DNA of 64,000 nucleotides from DASSUW01 sp963789005 (GCA_963789005.1 CAWBIZ010000005.1:62001-126000), one strand, 5' to 3'. Shown: positions 46,553-55,916, counted from the stretch's first letter. Made by a program: numbers and translations. The notes: generated from the sequence alone by a model not told the origin.

Positions 46553-47357
46553 TCACCCGCCGGCGACCGCACGCCGCAGCTCGGCGTCGTGCTCGGCGAT
46601 CCAGCGCCGCGTGCGGTCGGCTCGCAGCCGGCCGCCGCCTCGCCACACGCGCCCGAACGTCGGATGGCCGCTCGCGACCGCCGCGCGGACGACGTCGTAG
46701 CACCACTCCTGGGCGGGCATCAGCGCGTCGATCACGCGCGGCCGCTCGCGGGCCGGCAGGCCGTAGGCGTCGAGGAACAGCCGCAGCCGGTCGAGCACCC
46801 GCCCTGCCAAGCGCGGGCGGCGTGTCGCGCGCGTCGCGCAGCGGCGCCCACAGCCGCGCGGCGCACGCCAGGTCCCAGACCGCCGAGCCCGGCCCCGCGA
46901 GGTCGAAGTCGATCAGCGCGACCGGGCGCCCGCCGGAGAAGATGACGTTGTCGAGGTTCGGGTCGTTGTGGCTGACGAAGTCGCTCCGGAACACCTCCGG
47001 CACCGGCGACGGCCAGCGGTGCGCGGACGCGTCGAAGGTGGCGACGGCGTCGTGGTAGCGGCGCAGCAGCTCGGCCACGCCGACCAGCGCCTCGTCGGTC
47101 AGCGCCCACGCCGCGTGCGGCTCGATCGCGGCCTCGCCGGGGATGTAGCTCAGCACCTCGCGCCCGCGATCGTCGATCCCCAGGAAGCGGGGCGCGCCGT
47201 CGAAGCCGACCCGCTCGAGGTGCTCGAGCAGCGCGTGCTTCGCCGGGCTCGTGGCGTGCCGCGGGCGGCGCACGGTGTCGCCAACGCGGGTCACGAGCCC
47301 GGCGTTGGTGAAGCCGCCTTCGAGCAGGACCTCGCGCGGCCCGGGCATCGCGCTCAC
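46553..47357 (-). CDS. APH-like phosphotransferase (one frameshift)
   Basis: About 267 residues after correcting one extra base near 46805. Small-molecule kinase of the aminoglycoside/choline kinase fold: LEGGFTNAGLVTRVGDTVRR and LGIDDRGREVLSYIPGEAAI (N-lobe), then catalytic FVSHNDPNLDNVIFSGGRPV (HxDxxxxN) and ALIDFDLAGPGSAVWDLACA (metal-binding IDFD). The frame breaks after the DARDTPP segment and resumes with RVLDRLRLFLDAYGLP. GTG 47357 overlaps the SorC-type regulator stop. Substrate unknown; the regulator suggests a sugar or sugar alcohol. Confidence 0.8.
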
Positions 47358-48307
47358 GGCTCGGCGACCAGCGCGGTGGCCATGGCGGTGTGCGTGACGA
47401 GGCTGTTGACGAGCCCTCCGAGCAGCCCGGCCCTGACGGCGCGCGCCTTCTCGGTGCCGTACGCGATCGCGATCACCTCGGGCACCGCGCGCAGCTGCTC
47501 GGCGCTGATGCCGACCAGGCGCTCGCTCAGCGCGGTGGTCATGACCTCGCCGCGCGCGTCGAGCTGGATCGCGCACAGCTCGGCCCGGACGCCCTGCTCG
47601 TACATCTCCTCCCACTCGGCCTCGGTGACCGCGTCGGCGACGGTCGAGAGGCCGGCCTTCCAGGCGCCGAGCCCCACGACCGCCTTCGTCACGTGCGCGA
47701 AGCGGGCGATCGCGCGGGCGACCTCGGGCTGGGTGCGCATCACGCGGGCGGTCGCGGCGTCGGGGACGAACATCGGCGCGTAGTAGAAGTACGCGGGTCC
47801 CTCGGAGATCCGGGCGACGTCGCGCACGAGGTCGATCGAGCTCTCGTCGACGTCCGGACGCGACAGCGCGCCGGTGAGCTGGACGACCTCGCAGGGCGCG
47901 AGGCGGGTGAGGTGGCTGCGCATCGCGGTCAGCGCGCGGCCCCAGGCGAGCCCGAGCACGTCGTCAGGGCCGACGATCTCGGTCAGCAGCCGCGCGCTCG
48001 CGCGCCCGAGGCTCGTGCGCAGCAGCGCCACGTCGTCCTCCGGCGACTCGACGACGAGGCAGTGCTGGAGGCCGTACTTCTGGCTCAGCTGGACCGACAG
48101 GTCGAGGTCGATCTCGCCCCGGTAGTCGAGCTCGATCCGCACCAGCCCGCTCTCGCGCGCCTGGTCGAGCAGCCGCGCGACCTTGAAGCGGCTGAGGCCG
48201 AGCTGGTCCGCGATGTCGCTCTTGCTCGTGCCGTCGAAGTAGTAGCGGCGCGCGATCGTCGCGGTGAGCACGAGCGCCGCGGGGCCGGCAACGTCCTGCT
48301 TGGCCAC
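47354..48307 (-). CDS. SorC-family sugar-sensing transcriptional regulator
   Basis: A 317-residue regulator. HTH at residues ~20-55 (IARRYYFDGTSKSDIADQLG; LSRFKVARLLDQARESGLVR), then a sugar-phosphate-binding domain typical of SorC/DeoR-C (GLAWGRALTAMRSHLTRLAP; VVGLGAWKAGLSTVADAVTE). GTG 48307 has AAGGAG. It is coupled to one phosphotransferase and divergent from another, and two GCTCAnnTGAGC palindromes lie in that gap. Probably senses the phosphorylated product of one of these kinases. Confidence 0.9.
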   Translation of the reverse strand: MAKQDVAGPAALVLTATIARRYYFDGTSKSDIADQLGLSRFKVARLLDQARESGLVRIELDYRGEIDLDLSVQLSQKYGLQHCLVVESPEDDVALLRTSLGRASARLLTEIVGPDDVLGLAWGRALTAMRSHLTRLAPCEVVQLTGALSRPDVDESSIDLVRDVARISEGPAYFYYAPMFVPDAATARVMRTQPEVARAIARFAHVTKAVVGLGAWKAGLSTVADAVTEAEWEEMYEQGVRAELCAIQLDARGEVMTTALSERLVGISAEQLRAVPEVIAIAYGTEKARAVRAGLLGGLVNSLVTHTAMATALVAEP

Positions 48308-48320
48308 AACCCCTCTCCTT

Positions 48321-48332
48321 GCTCATCTGAGC
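48321..48332. promoter_or_regulatory. Putative SorC operator, site 1
   Basis: GCTCATCTGAGC, arms GCTCA/TGAGC. Lies 14 bases upstream of the SorC start. Confidence 0.6.
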
Positions 48333-48400
48333 GGGACAAGGCCCACTCTTGCACAGATAGTCGACAGGTGCCAGACTTCTTCTCGGACGAGATGCAGCAC

Positions 48401-48412
48401 GCTCAAATGAGC
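48401..48412. promoter_or_regulatory. Putative SorC operator, site 2
   Basis: GCTCAAATGAGC, same arms as site 1 and 80 bases away. It overlaps the ATG of the divergent phosphotransferase gene, so binding could block both genes or form a loop. Confidence 0.6.
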
Positions 48413-49228
48413 ACATTGGGGAGGAGACATCTCGGTGACGTCGTCGCGCGTGGCTCGCGCTCGGCGCTGCACGCCTACGGACGGGGCGCGGTCGTGAAGG
48501 TCCCCGCGCCGGACGACTGGATGCCCGAGGACTGGATCGAGCGCGAAGCCCGGTACGCCGTCGCGGCTCGCGCCGCCGGCGCACCCGCCGCCCGGCTGCT
48601 GGGGCTCACGACGATCCATGGCCGCACGGCCAGCGTCTGGGAGCGGATCCACGGCCCGACGTTGTGGGAGCAGGTGATCGACCGCCCCGAGCGCAGCACC
48701 GAGGTCGGGCACGACCTGGCGGAGCTGCAGCTCGCGCTGTTCGACCTCGCCGCCCCAGTTGCGCTCCCGTCACAGGCCGACCGCCTGATCGGCAAGATTC
48801 GCGCCGCGGCGGCGAGCGTCGATCCGGGACTCGCACGCGCGATCGACCTGATCCCGGAACGCTCAGGGCGCCCGCGGCTGTGCCACGGCGACCTGCATCC
48901 GAGCAACGTCATCCTCAGTCGCAATGGCCCGGTGATCGTCGACTGGTACGACGCGTCGCGTGGGGACGCGGTCGCGGACGTGGCCCGGACGTGCCTGACG
49001 CTGGTCGGCGACGGCGCCCGCCACCTCCCCGGCTGGGACGGCACGATCCTCGAGTCGCTGACCGACGCCTATCTCGAGCGCCTCTGGGAGCCGCTCGGGC
49101 TCGACGACGAGCGCCTGCGGGTCTGGCAGGGCATCAACGCGGTCGCTCGCATGGCCGAAGGCCTGGCCTCCCGCGCGCTCTTCGAAGCGTGGGAACGCTG
49201 CGCTCCCGTGCCCGCCCTTCAGGCCTGA
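48407..49228 (+). CDS. APH-like phosphotransferase
   Basis: A 273-residue kinase-fold protein: AYGRGAVVKVPAPDDWMPED (ATP-binding Lys in VVKVP), WIEREARYAVAARAAGAPAA, catalytic RLCHGDLHPSNVILSRNGPV (HGDxxxxN) and VIVDWYDASRGDAVADVART (DWYD metal site). ATG 48407 has no clear ribosome site and lies within a palindrome; TTG 48416 followed by GGAGG is possible but less likely. It is divergent from the SorC regulator and not clearly co-transcribed with the polyol genes that follow on the other strand. Confidence 0.8.
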   Translation: MSTLGRRHLGDVVARGSRSALHAYGRGAVVKVPAPDDWMPEDWIEREARYAVAARAAGAPAARLLGLTTIHGRTASVWERIHGPTLWEQVIDRPERSTEVGHDLAELQLALFDLAAPVALPSQADRLIGKIRAAAASVDPGLARAIDLIPERSGRPRLCHGDLHPSNVILSRNGPVIVDWYDASRGDAVADVARTCLTLVGDGARHLPGWDGTILESLTDAYLERLWEPLGLDDERLRVWQGINAVARMAEGLASRALFEAWERCAPVPALQA

Positions 49229-49261
49229 AAAAGCGGCCGCAGCTTGTCGAGGTCGCCCGGC

Positions 49262-50056
49262 TCAGGCACGGCGGACGAAGATCCCGTGGCCGCTGAGGAA
49301 GTCGACCGCCTCGGGGTCGACCCGCGTGTCGGTCACGAGCACGTCGATCTCGTCGAACTGCGCGAAGCTGAACATCTGGGCGTTGCCGAACTTGGAGTGG
49401 TCGACCATCGCGACCACCCGCTGCGCGGACTCGATCATCGCTCGCTTGAGCGCGCGCTCCTCGCGGTGCGGCGTCGTCAGGCCGTGCTTGAACGACAGGC
49501 CGTCGCAGCTGAAGAAGAGCGTGTCGATGGCCATCGTGGCGAGCTCCTCGCAGCCGGTGTCGTCGACCATCGCGAGCGTGTTCGGGCGCACCGCGCCGCC
49601 CAGGACCGTCAGGCCGCCGACGCCCCGGCGGCTCAGCGTCAGCGCGGTGGTCAGCGAGTTGGTGACGACGTGGACGTCGCGGTCGACCGGGAAGACGTCG
49701 GCCAGGCGCTGGCCGGTCGAGCCGGAGTCGATGATCACCGACCCGCGCTCGGGCACCTCCTCGGCCGCCATCGTGGCGATCCGCAGCTTCTCCTCGGCAT
49801 TCATCGTGCCTCGCACGTCGAGCAGCGGCTCGTGGTTGATCTGCTCGATCGGCACTGCGCCGCCGTGGACGCGGCGCAGCAGGTTGCGCGCCTGCATGTC
49901 GGACAGGTCGCGGCGGATCGTCTCGGTCGTCACGCCGTAGCGGCGGGCGAGGTCGGCGCCGTCGACGGACCCCTGCCGCAGCGCGAGCATGTAGATCGCC
50001 TGCTGGCGGTCGTGCGGCAGGCGCGTCGCGGTCCCGGTCCCGGTCTCCTCGCTCAC
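49262..50056 (-). CDS. DeoR-family repressor of the polyol locus
   Basis: A 264-residue regulator with the DeoR N-terminal HTH (RLPHDRQQAIYMLALRQGSV, RRYGVTTETIRRDLSDMQAR) and C-terminal sugar-phosphate sensor (GSVIIDSGSTGQRLADVFP, VTNSLTTALTLSRRGVGGLT, DTLFFSCDGLSFKHGLTTPH, MVDHSKFGN). Intact. GTG 50056 overlaps the polyol dehydrogenase stop, so it is the second gene of that operon. It likely controls both this operon and the divergent ABC importer. Confidence 0.9.
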   Translation of the reverse strand: MSEETGTGTATRLPHDRQQAIYMLALRQGSVDGADLARRYGVTTETIRRDLSDMQARNLLRRVHGGAVPIEQINHEPLLDVRGTMNAEEKLRIATMAAEEVPERGSVIIDSGSTGQRLADVFPVDRDVHVVTNSLTTALTLSRRGVGGLTVLGGAVRPNTLAMVDDTGCEELATMAIDTLFFSCDGLSFKHGLTTPHREERALKRAMIESAQRVVAMVDHSKFGNAQMFSFAQFDEIDVLVTDTRVDPEAVDFLSGHGIFVRRA

Positions 50057-51474
50057 CGTGGTGCCTCCATCGCGGCCAGCGGTCCCGCGTCCGCGATCCG
50101 GCCGTACGCCGCCGCGAACGCGTCGCGGAAGCGCGCGGACTTGGCCAGCGTGGGCGGGAACACCGCGTCGTACTCGAGGAAGGCCAGCGGGTCGTCGAGT
50201 GCGGCGGCGGCGTGGCGACGGGCGGCGTCGCCGCTCGCGTCGAACGCCTGCTCGGCGGGATCGACGACGCCGAGGTAGCGCGCCCAGCCTGCCAGCGCCG
50301 TCGTCGCGCGCTCGATCGGCCCGTCGCGCTCGAGCTGCGCGGCGATCGTCGGGATCAGCATCGTCGGGAACTTGGCGCTGCCGTCGATGCACAGCCGGGC
50401 GATCTGGTCGCGCACGCCGCCGTTGGCGAACCGCTCGAGCACGGTGGCGACGTAGTCCTCGCGCGGGTGGCCGGGGATGGCGGTGAGCGTGGGCACGGCC
50501 TCGCGCTGCAGAAGGTCCTCGAGGAAGCGGGTGACGGCGGGCATCGCCATCGCCTCGTGGACGAAGGTGATGCCGGCCAGCGTCGAAAGGTACGCCATGC
50601 TCGAGTGGCCGGCGTTGAGCAGCCGCAGCTTGTACAGCTCCCAGTCGCGGACGCGGTCGGTGAACAGCGCGCCGACGTCCTCGAACGCGGGTCGGCCGGC
50701 GGCGAACTCGTCCTCGACCACCCATTGCCGGAACGGCTCGGCCACGACCGGCCAGCGATCGCTGATCCCGGCGCTGTCCCGCAGCCACGCGCGGTCGGCG
50801 TCGGCGGTCACCGGGGTGATGCGATCGACCATCGAGTTGGGGAAGGAGCAGTGCCGGCGCACCCAGTCCTCGAGGGCCGGCTCCACGCGCGCCGCTGCGG
50901 ACAGCGTCGCGGTGCGCGCCGCGTTCCCGTTGCCCGGCAGGTTGTCGCAGCTCAGGATCGTGAGCGGCCCGGCGCCGCGGTCGCGGCGCGCGGCGAGCGC
51001 CGCGGCCAGGCGATCGAACGTCGTTGGCTCGCCACCTTGGGCCGGCTCGACATAACCGGCCTCGGTCACCGTCAGCGAGAGGATGGCGGTCGTGGGCGCG
51101 GCGACGAGCTCGACGACGCGCGCGTCCTCGCCCGGAGGGCTGTGGACGAACCCGACGATCGAGCCGATCACCTCGGCCGTCGGCTCGCCGTTGCCCTTCT
51201 CGATCAGCGAGTAGAGATGGTCCTGGCTGCTGAGCGCGGACTGCATCTCGGCGTCGTGGGGGAGCAGCCCGAGGCCGACGATGCCCCAGTCGCCGCCGGC
51301 GGTCGCGAGCTCGTGCGCGTACACCGCGAGGTGCGCGCGATGGAAGCCGCCGACGCCGACGTGGACGATGCGCGGCGCCAGCCGCCCGCGGTCGAACGTG
51401 GGGACGGGGACCCCGCGGCGACGGATCTCGGCGAGGTGCTCCTGGCGGAGCTCGATGGCGGTTGCCACGCCCAC
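50053..51474 (-). CDS. Mannitol-type polyol dehydrogenase (long-chain MDR-independent PSLDR family)
   Basis: A 473-residue NAD-dependent enzyme of the mannitol dehydrogenase family. N-terminal IVHVGVGGFHRAHLAVYAHE (nucleotide-binding), IVGLGLLPHDAEMQSALSSQ, then catalytic-region WELYKLRLLNAGHSSMAYLS with the KxxxxNxxH pattern where Lys is the base. LSCDNLPGNGNAARTATLSA is also conserved. It oxidises mannitol, arabinitol or a similar polyol to the ketose. GTG 51474 starts it. The divergent ABC importer brings the substrate. Confidence 0.9.
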   Translation of the reverse strand: MGVATAIELRQEHLAEIRRRGVPVPTFDRGRLAPRIVHVGVGGFHRAHLAVYAHELATAGGDWGIVGLGLLPHDAEMQSALSSQDHLYSLIEKGNGEPTAEVIGSIVGFVHSPPGEDARVVELVAAPTTAILSLTVTEAGYVEPAQGGEPTTFDRLAAALAARRDRGAGPLTILSCDNLPGNGNAARTATLSAAARVEPALEDWVRRHCSFPNSMVDRITPVTADADRAWLRDSAGISDRWPVVAEPFRQWVVEDEFAAGRPAFEDVGALFTDRVRDWELYKLRLLNAGHSSMAYLSTLAGITFVHEAMAMPAVTRFLEDLLQREAVPTLTAIPGHPREDYVATVLERFANGGVRDQIARLCIDGSAKFPTMLIPTIAAQLERDGPIERATTALAGWARYLGVVDPAEQAFDASGDAARRHAAAALDDPLAFLEYDAVFPPTLAKSARFRDAFAAAYGRIADAGPLAAMEAPR

Positions 51475-51547
51475 GGTTTCGCCATCTAAACACAGGTCAA
51501 GTCACACCGCAAGCATGGGTATCCATGGAATTGACCACGTTTCGGCC

Positions 51548-51576
51548 TTGACACCCAACAGAACCAACGATATTAG
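51548..51576 (+). promoter_or_regulatory. Promoter of the polyol importer operon
   Basis: TTGACA at 51548-51553, 17-base spacer, TATTAG at 51571-51576. The perfect -35 suggests strong activity when not repressed. Confidence 0.75.
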
Positions 51577-51584
51577 TTGTTGGG
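51554..51584. promoter_or_regulatory. Operator overlapping the importer promoter
   Basis: CCCAACA at 51554-51560 and TGTTGGG at 51578-51584 form an inverted repeat that encloses the -10 box; an inner CCAAC/GTTG pair adds symmetry. A fitting site for the DeoR-type regulator. Confidence 0.6.
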
Positions 51585-51628
51585 ACCGGAGGGATCCTGT
51601 GCTTCGGGACCGAGGAGGAGGAGACGAG

Positions 51629-52996
51629 ATGACGAGTTGGGTACGCCTTGCATCGGTCGCGGCCATGCTCGCCGTCGCGGCGGTGGTGGCCGTCGGCTGC
51701 GGCGGCGACGACGAGGATTCGGGCGGCGAAGGTGGCGGCGGCGGCTCGATCAACGTCGCGATCGTCGACAACCCGCAGATGAAGGACATCGCGGAGCTCA
51801 CGCCTTCGCTGTTCACCAAGGAGTCCGGCATCAAGGTCAACTACACGGTGCTCGACGAGGGCACCCTGCGCCAGGTCACGACGCGCGACGTCGCGGCCGG
51901 CGGCCAGCAGTTCGACGTCGTGATGATCGGGCTCTACGAGGCGCCGCAGTTCGGCGAGAACGGCAGCCTCGCCGATCTCACGCCGTTCGCGAGCAAGGAC
52001 TCGGCGTACCAGATCGACGACATCATCCCGAGCGTCCGCTCGGGCCTGTCGGTCGACGACAAGCTCTACGCCTCGCCGTTCTACGCCGAGTCGTCGTTTC
52101 TGATGTACCGCAAGGACCTCCTCAAGCAGGCCGGTGCCGAGATGCCCGCGAACCCGACGTGGGATCAGGTGGCTGACATCGCCCGCAAGGTCGACTCGTC
52201 CGACACCGCCGGCATCTGCCTGCGCGGCAAGCCGGGCTGGGGCGACCTCGGAGCAGCGTTCACGACGGTGCTCAACACGTTCGGCGGCACCTGGTGGAGC
52301 GCGAACGACGACGGCTCGGTCGGCGAGGCGCAGGTCACTCAGCCCGAGTTCAAGGAGGCCCTTACCTTCTACACCGGCCTCGTGAACGAGGTCGGCGAGG
52401 ACGACGCCGCGAACGCGAGCTTCAACGAGTGCCTGGCGCAGTACCGGGACGGCAAGGTGGCGATGTGGTACGACGCCACCGTCGCGGCCGGCCTGCTCGA
52501 GGCCGACGACAGCCCGGTCAAGGGCAAGAACGGCTACGCGCCGGCCCCCGTCAAAAAGACCGACGCCTCGGGCTGGCTGTGGGCCTGGTCGCTCGCGATC
52601 CCGGCGTCGACCCAGAAGCAGGACCTCGCGTGGAAGTACATCTCCTTCGCCACCGGCCCCGACTACATCAAGCAGGCGGGAGACCAGATCGAGGGCGGCT
52701 GGGCGGCGATCCCGCCGGGCACCCGCGAATCGACCTATGAGATCCCCGAGTACAAGAAGGCGGCCGCGGCGTTCGCCGATCCGACGCTGGAGGCGATGGC
52801 CTCAGCCCCGATCGACGACCCGGGCACGACGCCGCGACCCGGGCTGCCGGGCGTGCAGTTCGTCGGCATCCCGGAGTTCCAGGACGTCGGCAACCAGTGC
52901 ACGCAGCAGTTCTCGGCGGTGATCGCCAAGCGGACGTCGATCGACGCTGCCCTGGACTCCTGCCAACAGGTCGCCTCGAGGGTCAGCGGCGGGTGA
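51629..52996 (+). CDS. Polyol/sugar ABC transporter substrate-binding lipoprotein
   Basis: A 455-residue lipoprotein with MLAVAAVVAVGCGGDDEDSG placing the lipidated Cys near residue 24, followed by an extracellular-solute-binding family 1 fold (SINVAIVDNPQMKDIAELTP; YASPFYAESSFLMYRKDLLK; FNECLAQYRDGKVAMWYDAT). This is the family of SmoE/MtlE polyol-binding proteins. GGAGGAGGAG precedes ATG 51629. First gene of a four-gene importer operon. Confidence 0.9.
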   Translation: MTSWVRLASVAAMLAVAAVVAVGCGGDDEDSGGEGGGGGSINVAIVDNPQMKDIAELTPSLFTKESGIKVNYTVLDEGTLRQVTTRDVAAGGQQFDVVMIGLYEAPQFGENGSLADLTPFASKDSAYQIDDIIPSVRSGLSVDDKLYASPFYAESSFLMYRKDLLKQAGAEMPANPTWDQVADIARKVDSSDTAGICLRGKPGWGDLGAAFTTVLNTFGGTWWSANDDGSVGEAQVTQPEFKEALTFYTGLVNEVGEDDAANASFNECLAQYRDGKVAMWYDATVAAGLLEADDSPVKGKNGYAPAPVKKTDASGWLWAWSLAIPASTQKQDLAWKYISFATGPDYIKQAGDQIEGGWAAIPPGTRESTYEIPEYKKAAAAFADPTLEAMASAPIDDPGTTPRPGLPGVQFVGIPEFQDVGNQCTQQFSAVIAKRTSIDAALDSCQQVASRVSGG

Positions 52997-53006
52997 CGCC
53001 GGCGTC

Positions 53007-53945
53007 ATGACCGCCACCGAAAGCGTGGCCGCTTCCCCGATGAAGCGGTCACGCCGCCTCCTCCCGAATCAATCCAGCGAAGCATGGCGCCGGCGGCTGC
53101 CGCTGCTGCCGGCGCTGCTCTTCACGATCGTCCTGACACAGGTGCCGTTCGTGATGAGCATCTGGTACAGCCTCACGGACTGGAAGGTCGTGCCGCCGGG
53201 GCCGAGCGAGTTCGTCGGCATCGACAACTACGTCGAGCTGGTCAAGGACAACTTCTTCCGCGACGCGGTGTGGGTGAGCGTCCAGCTCACCGTCTTCCCG
53301 GTGCTGGGGGCGATCGCGCTGGGGACGGCGTTCGCGGTGCTGCTCGACCGCAAGTTCCTCGGCCAGGGCGTGGTGCGCACCCTGATCATCACGCCGTTCC
53401 TGCTGATGCCCGTGGTCGTCGGCCTCGTCTGGAAGAACCAGATGTTCAACGGGCTCTACGGCGTCATCAACTGGGTGATCGAGCAGCTCGGCTTCGCGTC
53501 GGTCGAGTGGGTGTCCCGGTACCCGACGCTGTCGATCGCGGTCGTGCTGATCTGGCAGTGGACGCCGTTCATGATGCTGATCATGCTGGCCGGGCTCCAG
53601 AGCCAGCCGGCCGACGTGCTCGAGGCCGCCAAGGTCGACGGCACGAGCGCGTGGGGCACGTTCCGCCAGCTCACGATCCCGCACCTGCGGCCCTACATGG
53701 AGCTGGGCGTCCTGCTCGGCACCATCTACCTGATCCAGGTTTACGACCAGGTCGCGGTGATGACGGGCGGTGGCCCGGGCTCCACGAACGTGCCGTACTT
53801 CGTCTTCGAGCGATCGATCGGCGGCGGCTGGGAGTTCGGCCAGGCGTCGTCATACAGCATCGTGGTCGTGATCGCCTCGATCATCATCGCCACGATCGCG
53901 CTTCGTGTCCTGTCGAATCTCCTGAAAGGTGAGGAGGCCGCATGA
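53007..53945 (+). CDS. Polyol ABC transporter permease (MalF-like)
   Basis: A 312-residue membrane protein with six helices: LLPALLFTIVLTQVPFVMSI, the LTDWKVV segment, FAVLLDRKFLGQGVVRTLII, and the EAA coupling loop DVLEAAKVDGTSAWGTFRQL. A five-codon frame VTPAS (52993-53010) overlaps both the binding-protein stop and this ATG. Its stop overlaps the next permease (ATGA). Confidence 0.95.
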   Translation: MTATESVAASPMKRSRRLLPNQSSEAWRRRLPLLPALLFTIVLTQVPFVMSIWYSLTDWKVVPPGPSEFVGIDNYVELVKDNFFRDAVWVSVQLTVFPVLGAIALGTAFAVLLDRKFLGQGVVRTLIITPFLLMPVVVGLVWKNQMFNGLYGVINWVIEQLGFASVEWVSRYPTLSIAVVLIWQWTPFMMLIMLAGLQSQPADVLEAAKVDGTSAWGTFRQLTIPHLRPYMELGVLLGTIYLIQVYDQVAVMTGGGPGSTNVPYFVFERSIGGGWEFGQASSYSIVVVIASIIIATIALRVLSNLLKGEEAA

Positions 53946-54799
53946 GTGCCGAGGCGTCTGCCGCCGCCGTCGGCGAGAGCCGGTGGTTCAACCGCGGGCT
54001 CGGGCTGCTGGCGTGGCTGGTCGGCCTGATCTTCTTCTTCCCCGTGTTCTGGATGGTCCTCAGCGCGTTCAAGGAGGAGCAGGACGCGAACACCTCGCCA
54101 AAGCTCTTCTTCGACCCCACGCTCGACCGCTTCGACGACGTGACGGCGAGCACCGGCGGCCTGCTGTCGTTCGGCGAGGCGTTCACGAACTCGGCCGTCG
54201 TGGTGCTGATCTCGACGGTGATCGTGCTGGCGCTGGCGGTGCCGGCCGCCTACGCGCTCGCGATCCGGCCGGTGCACAAGTGGCGCGACGTGCTGTTCTT
54301 CTTCATCTCCACCAAGTTCCTCCCCGTGGTGGCGTCGATCCTGCCGATCTGGATCCTCGCCCGGGAGCTCGAGCTGCTGAACACGCGGCTGGTGCTGATC
54401 ATCCTCTACACGGGCATCAACCTGCCGCTGGCCGTCTGGATGCTGCGCTCGTTCTTCCAGGAGATCCCGCGCGAGCTGATCGAGGCTGCGGAGATCGACG
54501 GCGCCGGCCTGCGCGGGCAGCTGACCTCGATCATCCTGCCGATGGCCGCGCCGGGCATCGCCGCCACCGCGCTGCTGTGCGTGATCTTCGCCTGGAACGA
54601 GTTCTTCTACGCCGTCCAGCTCAACCCGGTCGAAGGCTCCACGGTGCCGATCTGGGTGACGACGAACATCTCGACCCGCGGCGACTTCCTGGCGAAGCTG
54701 TCGGCCGCCTCGGTGCTGGCGTGCATCCCGGTGGTGCTCGCCGGCTGGTTCGCCCAGAAGCGGATGATCCGTGGCCTGGCCATGGGAGCGATCAAGTGA
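53942..54799 (+). CDS. Polyol ABC transporter permease (MalG-like)
   Basis: A 285-residue permease with six helices (LLAWLVGLIFFFPVFWMVLS; VVVLISTVIVLALAVPAAYA) and the EAA loop RELIEAAEIDGAGLRGQLTS. Partner of the preceding permease. VRRPG (54796-54813) is a five-codon frame overlapping this stop and the ATPase start, and also contains its ribosome site. Confidence 0.95.
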   Translation: MSAEASAAAVGESRWFNRGLGLLAWLVGLIFFFPVFWMVLSAFKEEQDANTSPKLFFDPTLDRFDDVTASTGGLLSFGEAFTNSAVVVLISTVIVLALAVPAAYALAIRPVHKWRDVLFFFISTKFLPVVASILPIWILARELELLNTRLVLIILYTGINLPLAVWMLRSFFQEIPRELIEAAEIDGAGLRGQLTSIILPMAAPGIAATALLCVIFAWNEFFYAVQLNPVEGSTVPIWVTTNISTRGDFLAKLSAASVLACIPVVLAGWFAQKRMIRGLAMGAIK

Positions 54800-54809
54800 G
54801 GAGGCCCGG

Positions 54810-55901
54810 ATGACGTCAGTGACGTACGACGAGGCGACCCGGACCTACGAGGGGACGGACATCGCCGCGGTCGACAAGTTGAGCCTCGACGTGGGGGACG
54901 GCGAGCTGCTCGTGCTCGTCGGGCCGTCCGGGTCGGGCAAGTCGACGGCCCTTCGCATGCTCGCGGGCTTGGAGCCGCTGGACGGCGGCGCGATCCGGAT
55001 CGGCGAGCGGGACGTCAGCAACGTGCGCCCGCGCGACCGCGACATCGCGATGGTGTTCCAGAACTACGCGTTGTATCCGCAGCTGTCGGTGGCGGAGAAC
55101 ATGGGCTTCGCCTTGAAGCAGCAGGGCGTGCCGAAGGAGGAGCGTCGCGCCCGCGTGCAGGAGACGGCGCGCGTGTTGGATCTGGAGCCGTATCTCGATC
55201 GCAAGCCCAAGCACCTGTCGGGCGGGCAGCGGCAGCGGGTGGCCATGGGGCGGGCGATCGTGCGGCAGCCGGCCGTGTACCTGATGGACGAGCCGCTTTC
55301 CAATCTGGACGCCAAGCTGCGGGTGCAGACGCGCACCGAGGTGGTCGAGCTGCAGGCGCGGCTGGGCGTGACGACGGTGTACGTCACCCACGATCAGGTC
55401 GAGGCCATGACGATGGGCCACCGGGTCGCGGTCTTGAAGGACGGGGTGCTGCAGCAGTGCGACGCGCCGGGGACGCTCTACCACGAGCCGGTCAACCTGT
55501 TCGTGGCCGGTTTCATCGGGTCGCCGGCGATGAATCTGGTGGACCTGGGGGAGGAGCGGCCCTTGCGCTTGGGCGGCACGGAGCTCTCTTTGGATTCCGC
55601 CGCCGAGGGCGCGGTCGCCAACGGGGCGGGGAGCATCACGCTCGGCTTCCGGCCCGAGACGGTGCGGCTCGGGGACGGGCCGCTGCAGGCCCAGATCCGC
55701 ACGGTCGAGGACCTCGGGAACGAGGTGTTCGTCCACGTCGCGCTCGATCACGGGGGCGACACGCTGGGCCTCGTGTCTCGGCTGGCGCCGCCGTTCGACG
55801 CCAGCCCGGGGGACAACATCGGAGTCCAGCTCTCCGGCACGACCCACCTGTTCGGGGGCGACGGGATGCGGCTCACCTCGACGAAGGCGACGCTGGGCTA
55901 G
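54810..55901 (+). CDS. Polyol/sugar ABC transporter ATPase (MalK/SmoK-like)
   Basis: A 363-residue ATPase: Walker A GPSGSGKST, Q-loop VFQNYALYPQ, signature LSGGQRQRVAMG, Walker B YLMDEPLSNLD and switch VTHDQ; the C-terminal ~120 residues are the TOBE/OB regulatory domain (LGFRPETVRLGDGPLQ). Residue order is normal for the CUT1 family. Last gene of the importer operon. Confidence 0.95.
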   Translation: MTSVTYDEATRTYEGTDIAAVDKLSLDVGDGELLVLVGPSGSGKSTALRMLAGLEPLDGGAIRIGERDVSNVRPRDRDIAMVFQNYALYPQLSVAENMGFALKQQGVPKEERRARVQETARVLDLEPYLDRKPKHLSGGQRQRVAMGRAIVRQPAVYLMDEPLSNLDAKLRVQTRTEVVELQARLGVTTVYVTHDQVEAMTMGHRVAVLKDGVLQQCDAPGTLYHEPVNLFVAGFIGSPAMNLVDLGEERPLRLGGTELSLDSAAEGAVANGAGSITLGFRPETVRLGDGPLQAQIRTVEDLGNEVFVHVALDHGGDTLGLVSRLAPPFDASPGDNIGVQLSGTTHLFGGDGMRLTSTKATLG

Positions 55902-55916
55902 CCCGAATCTGCCGAT

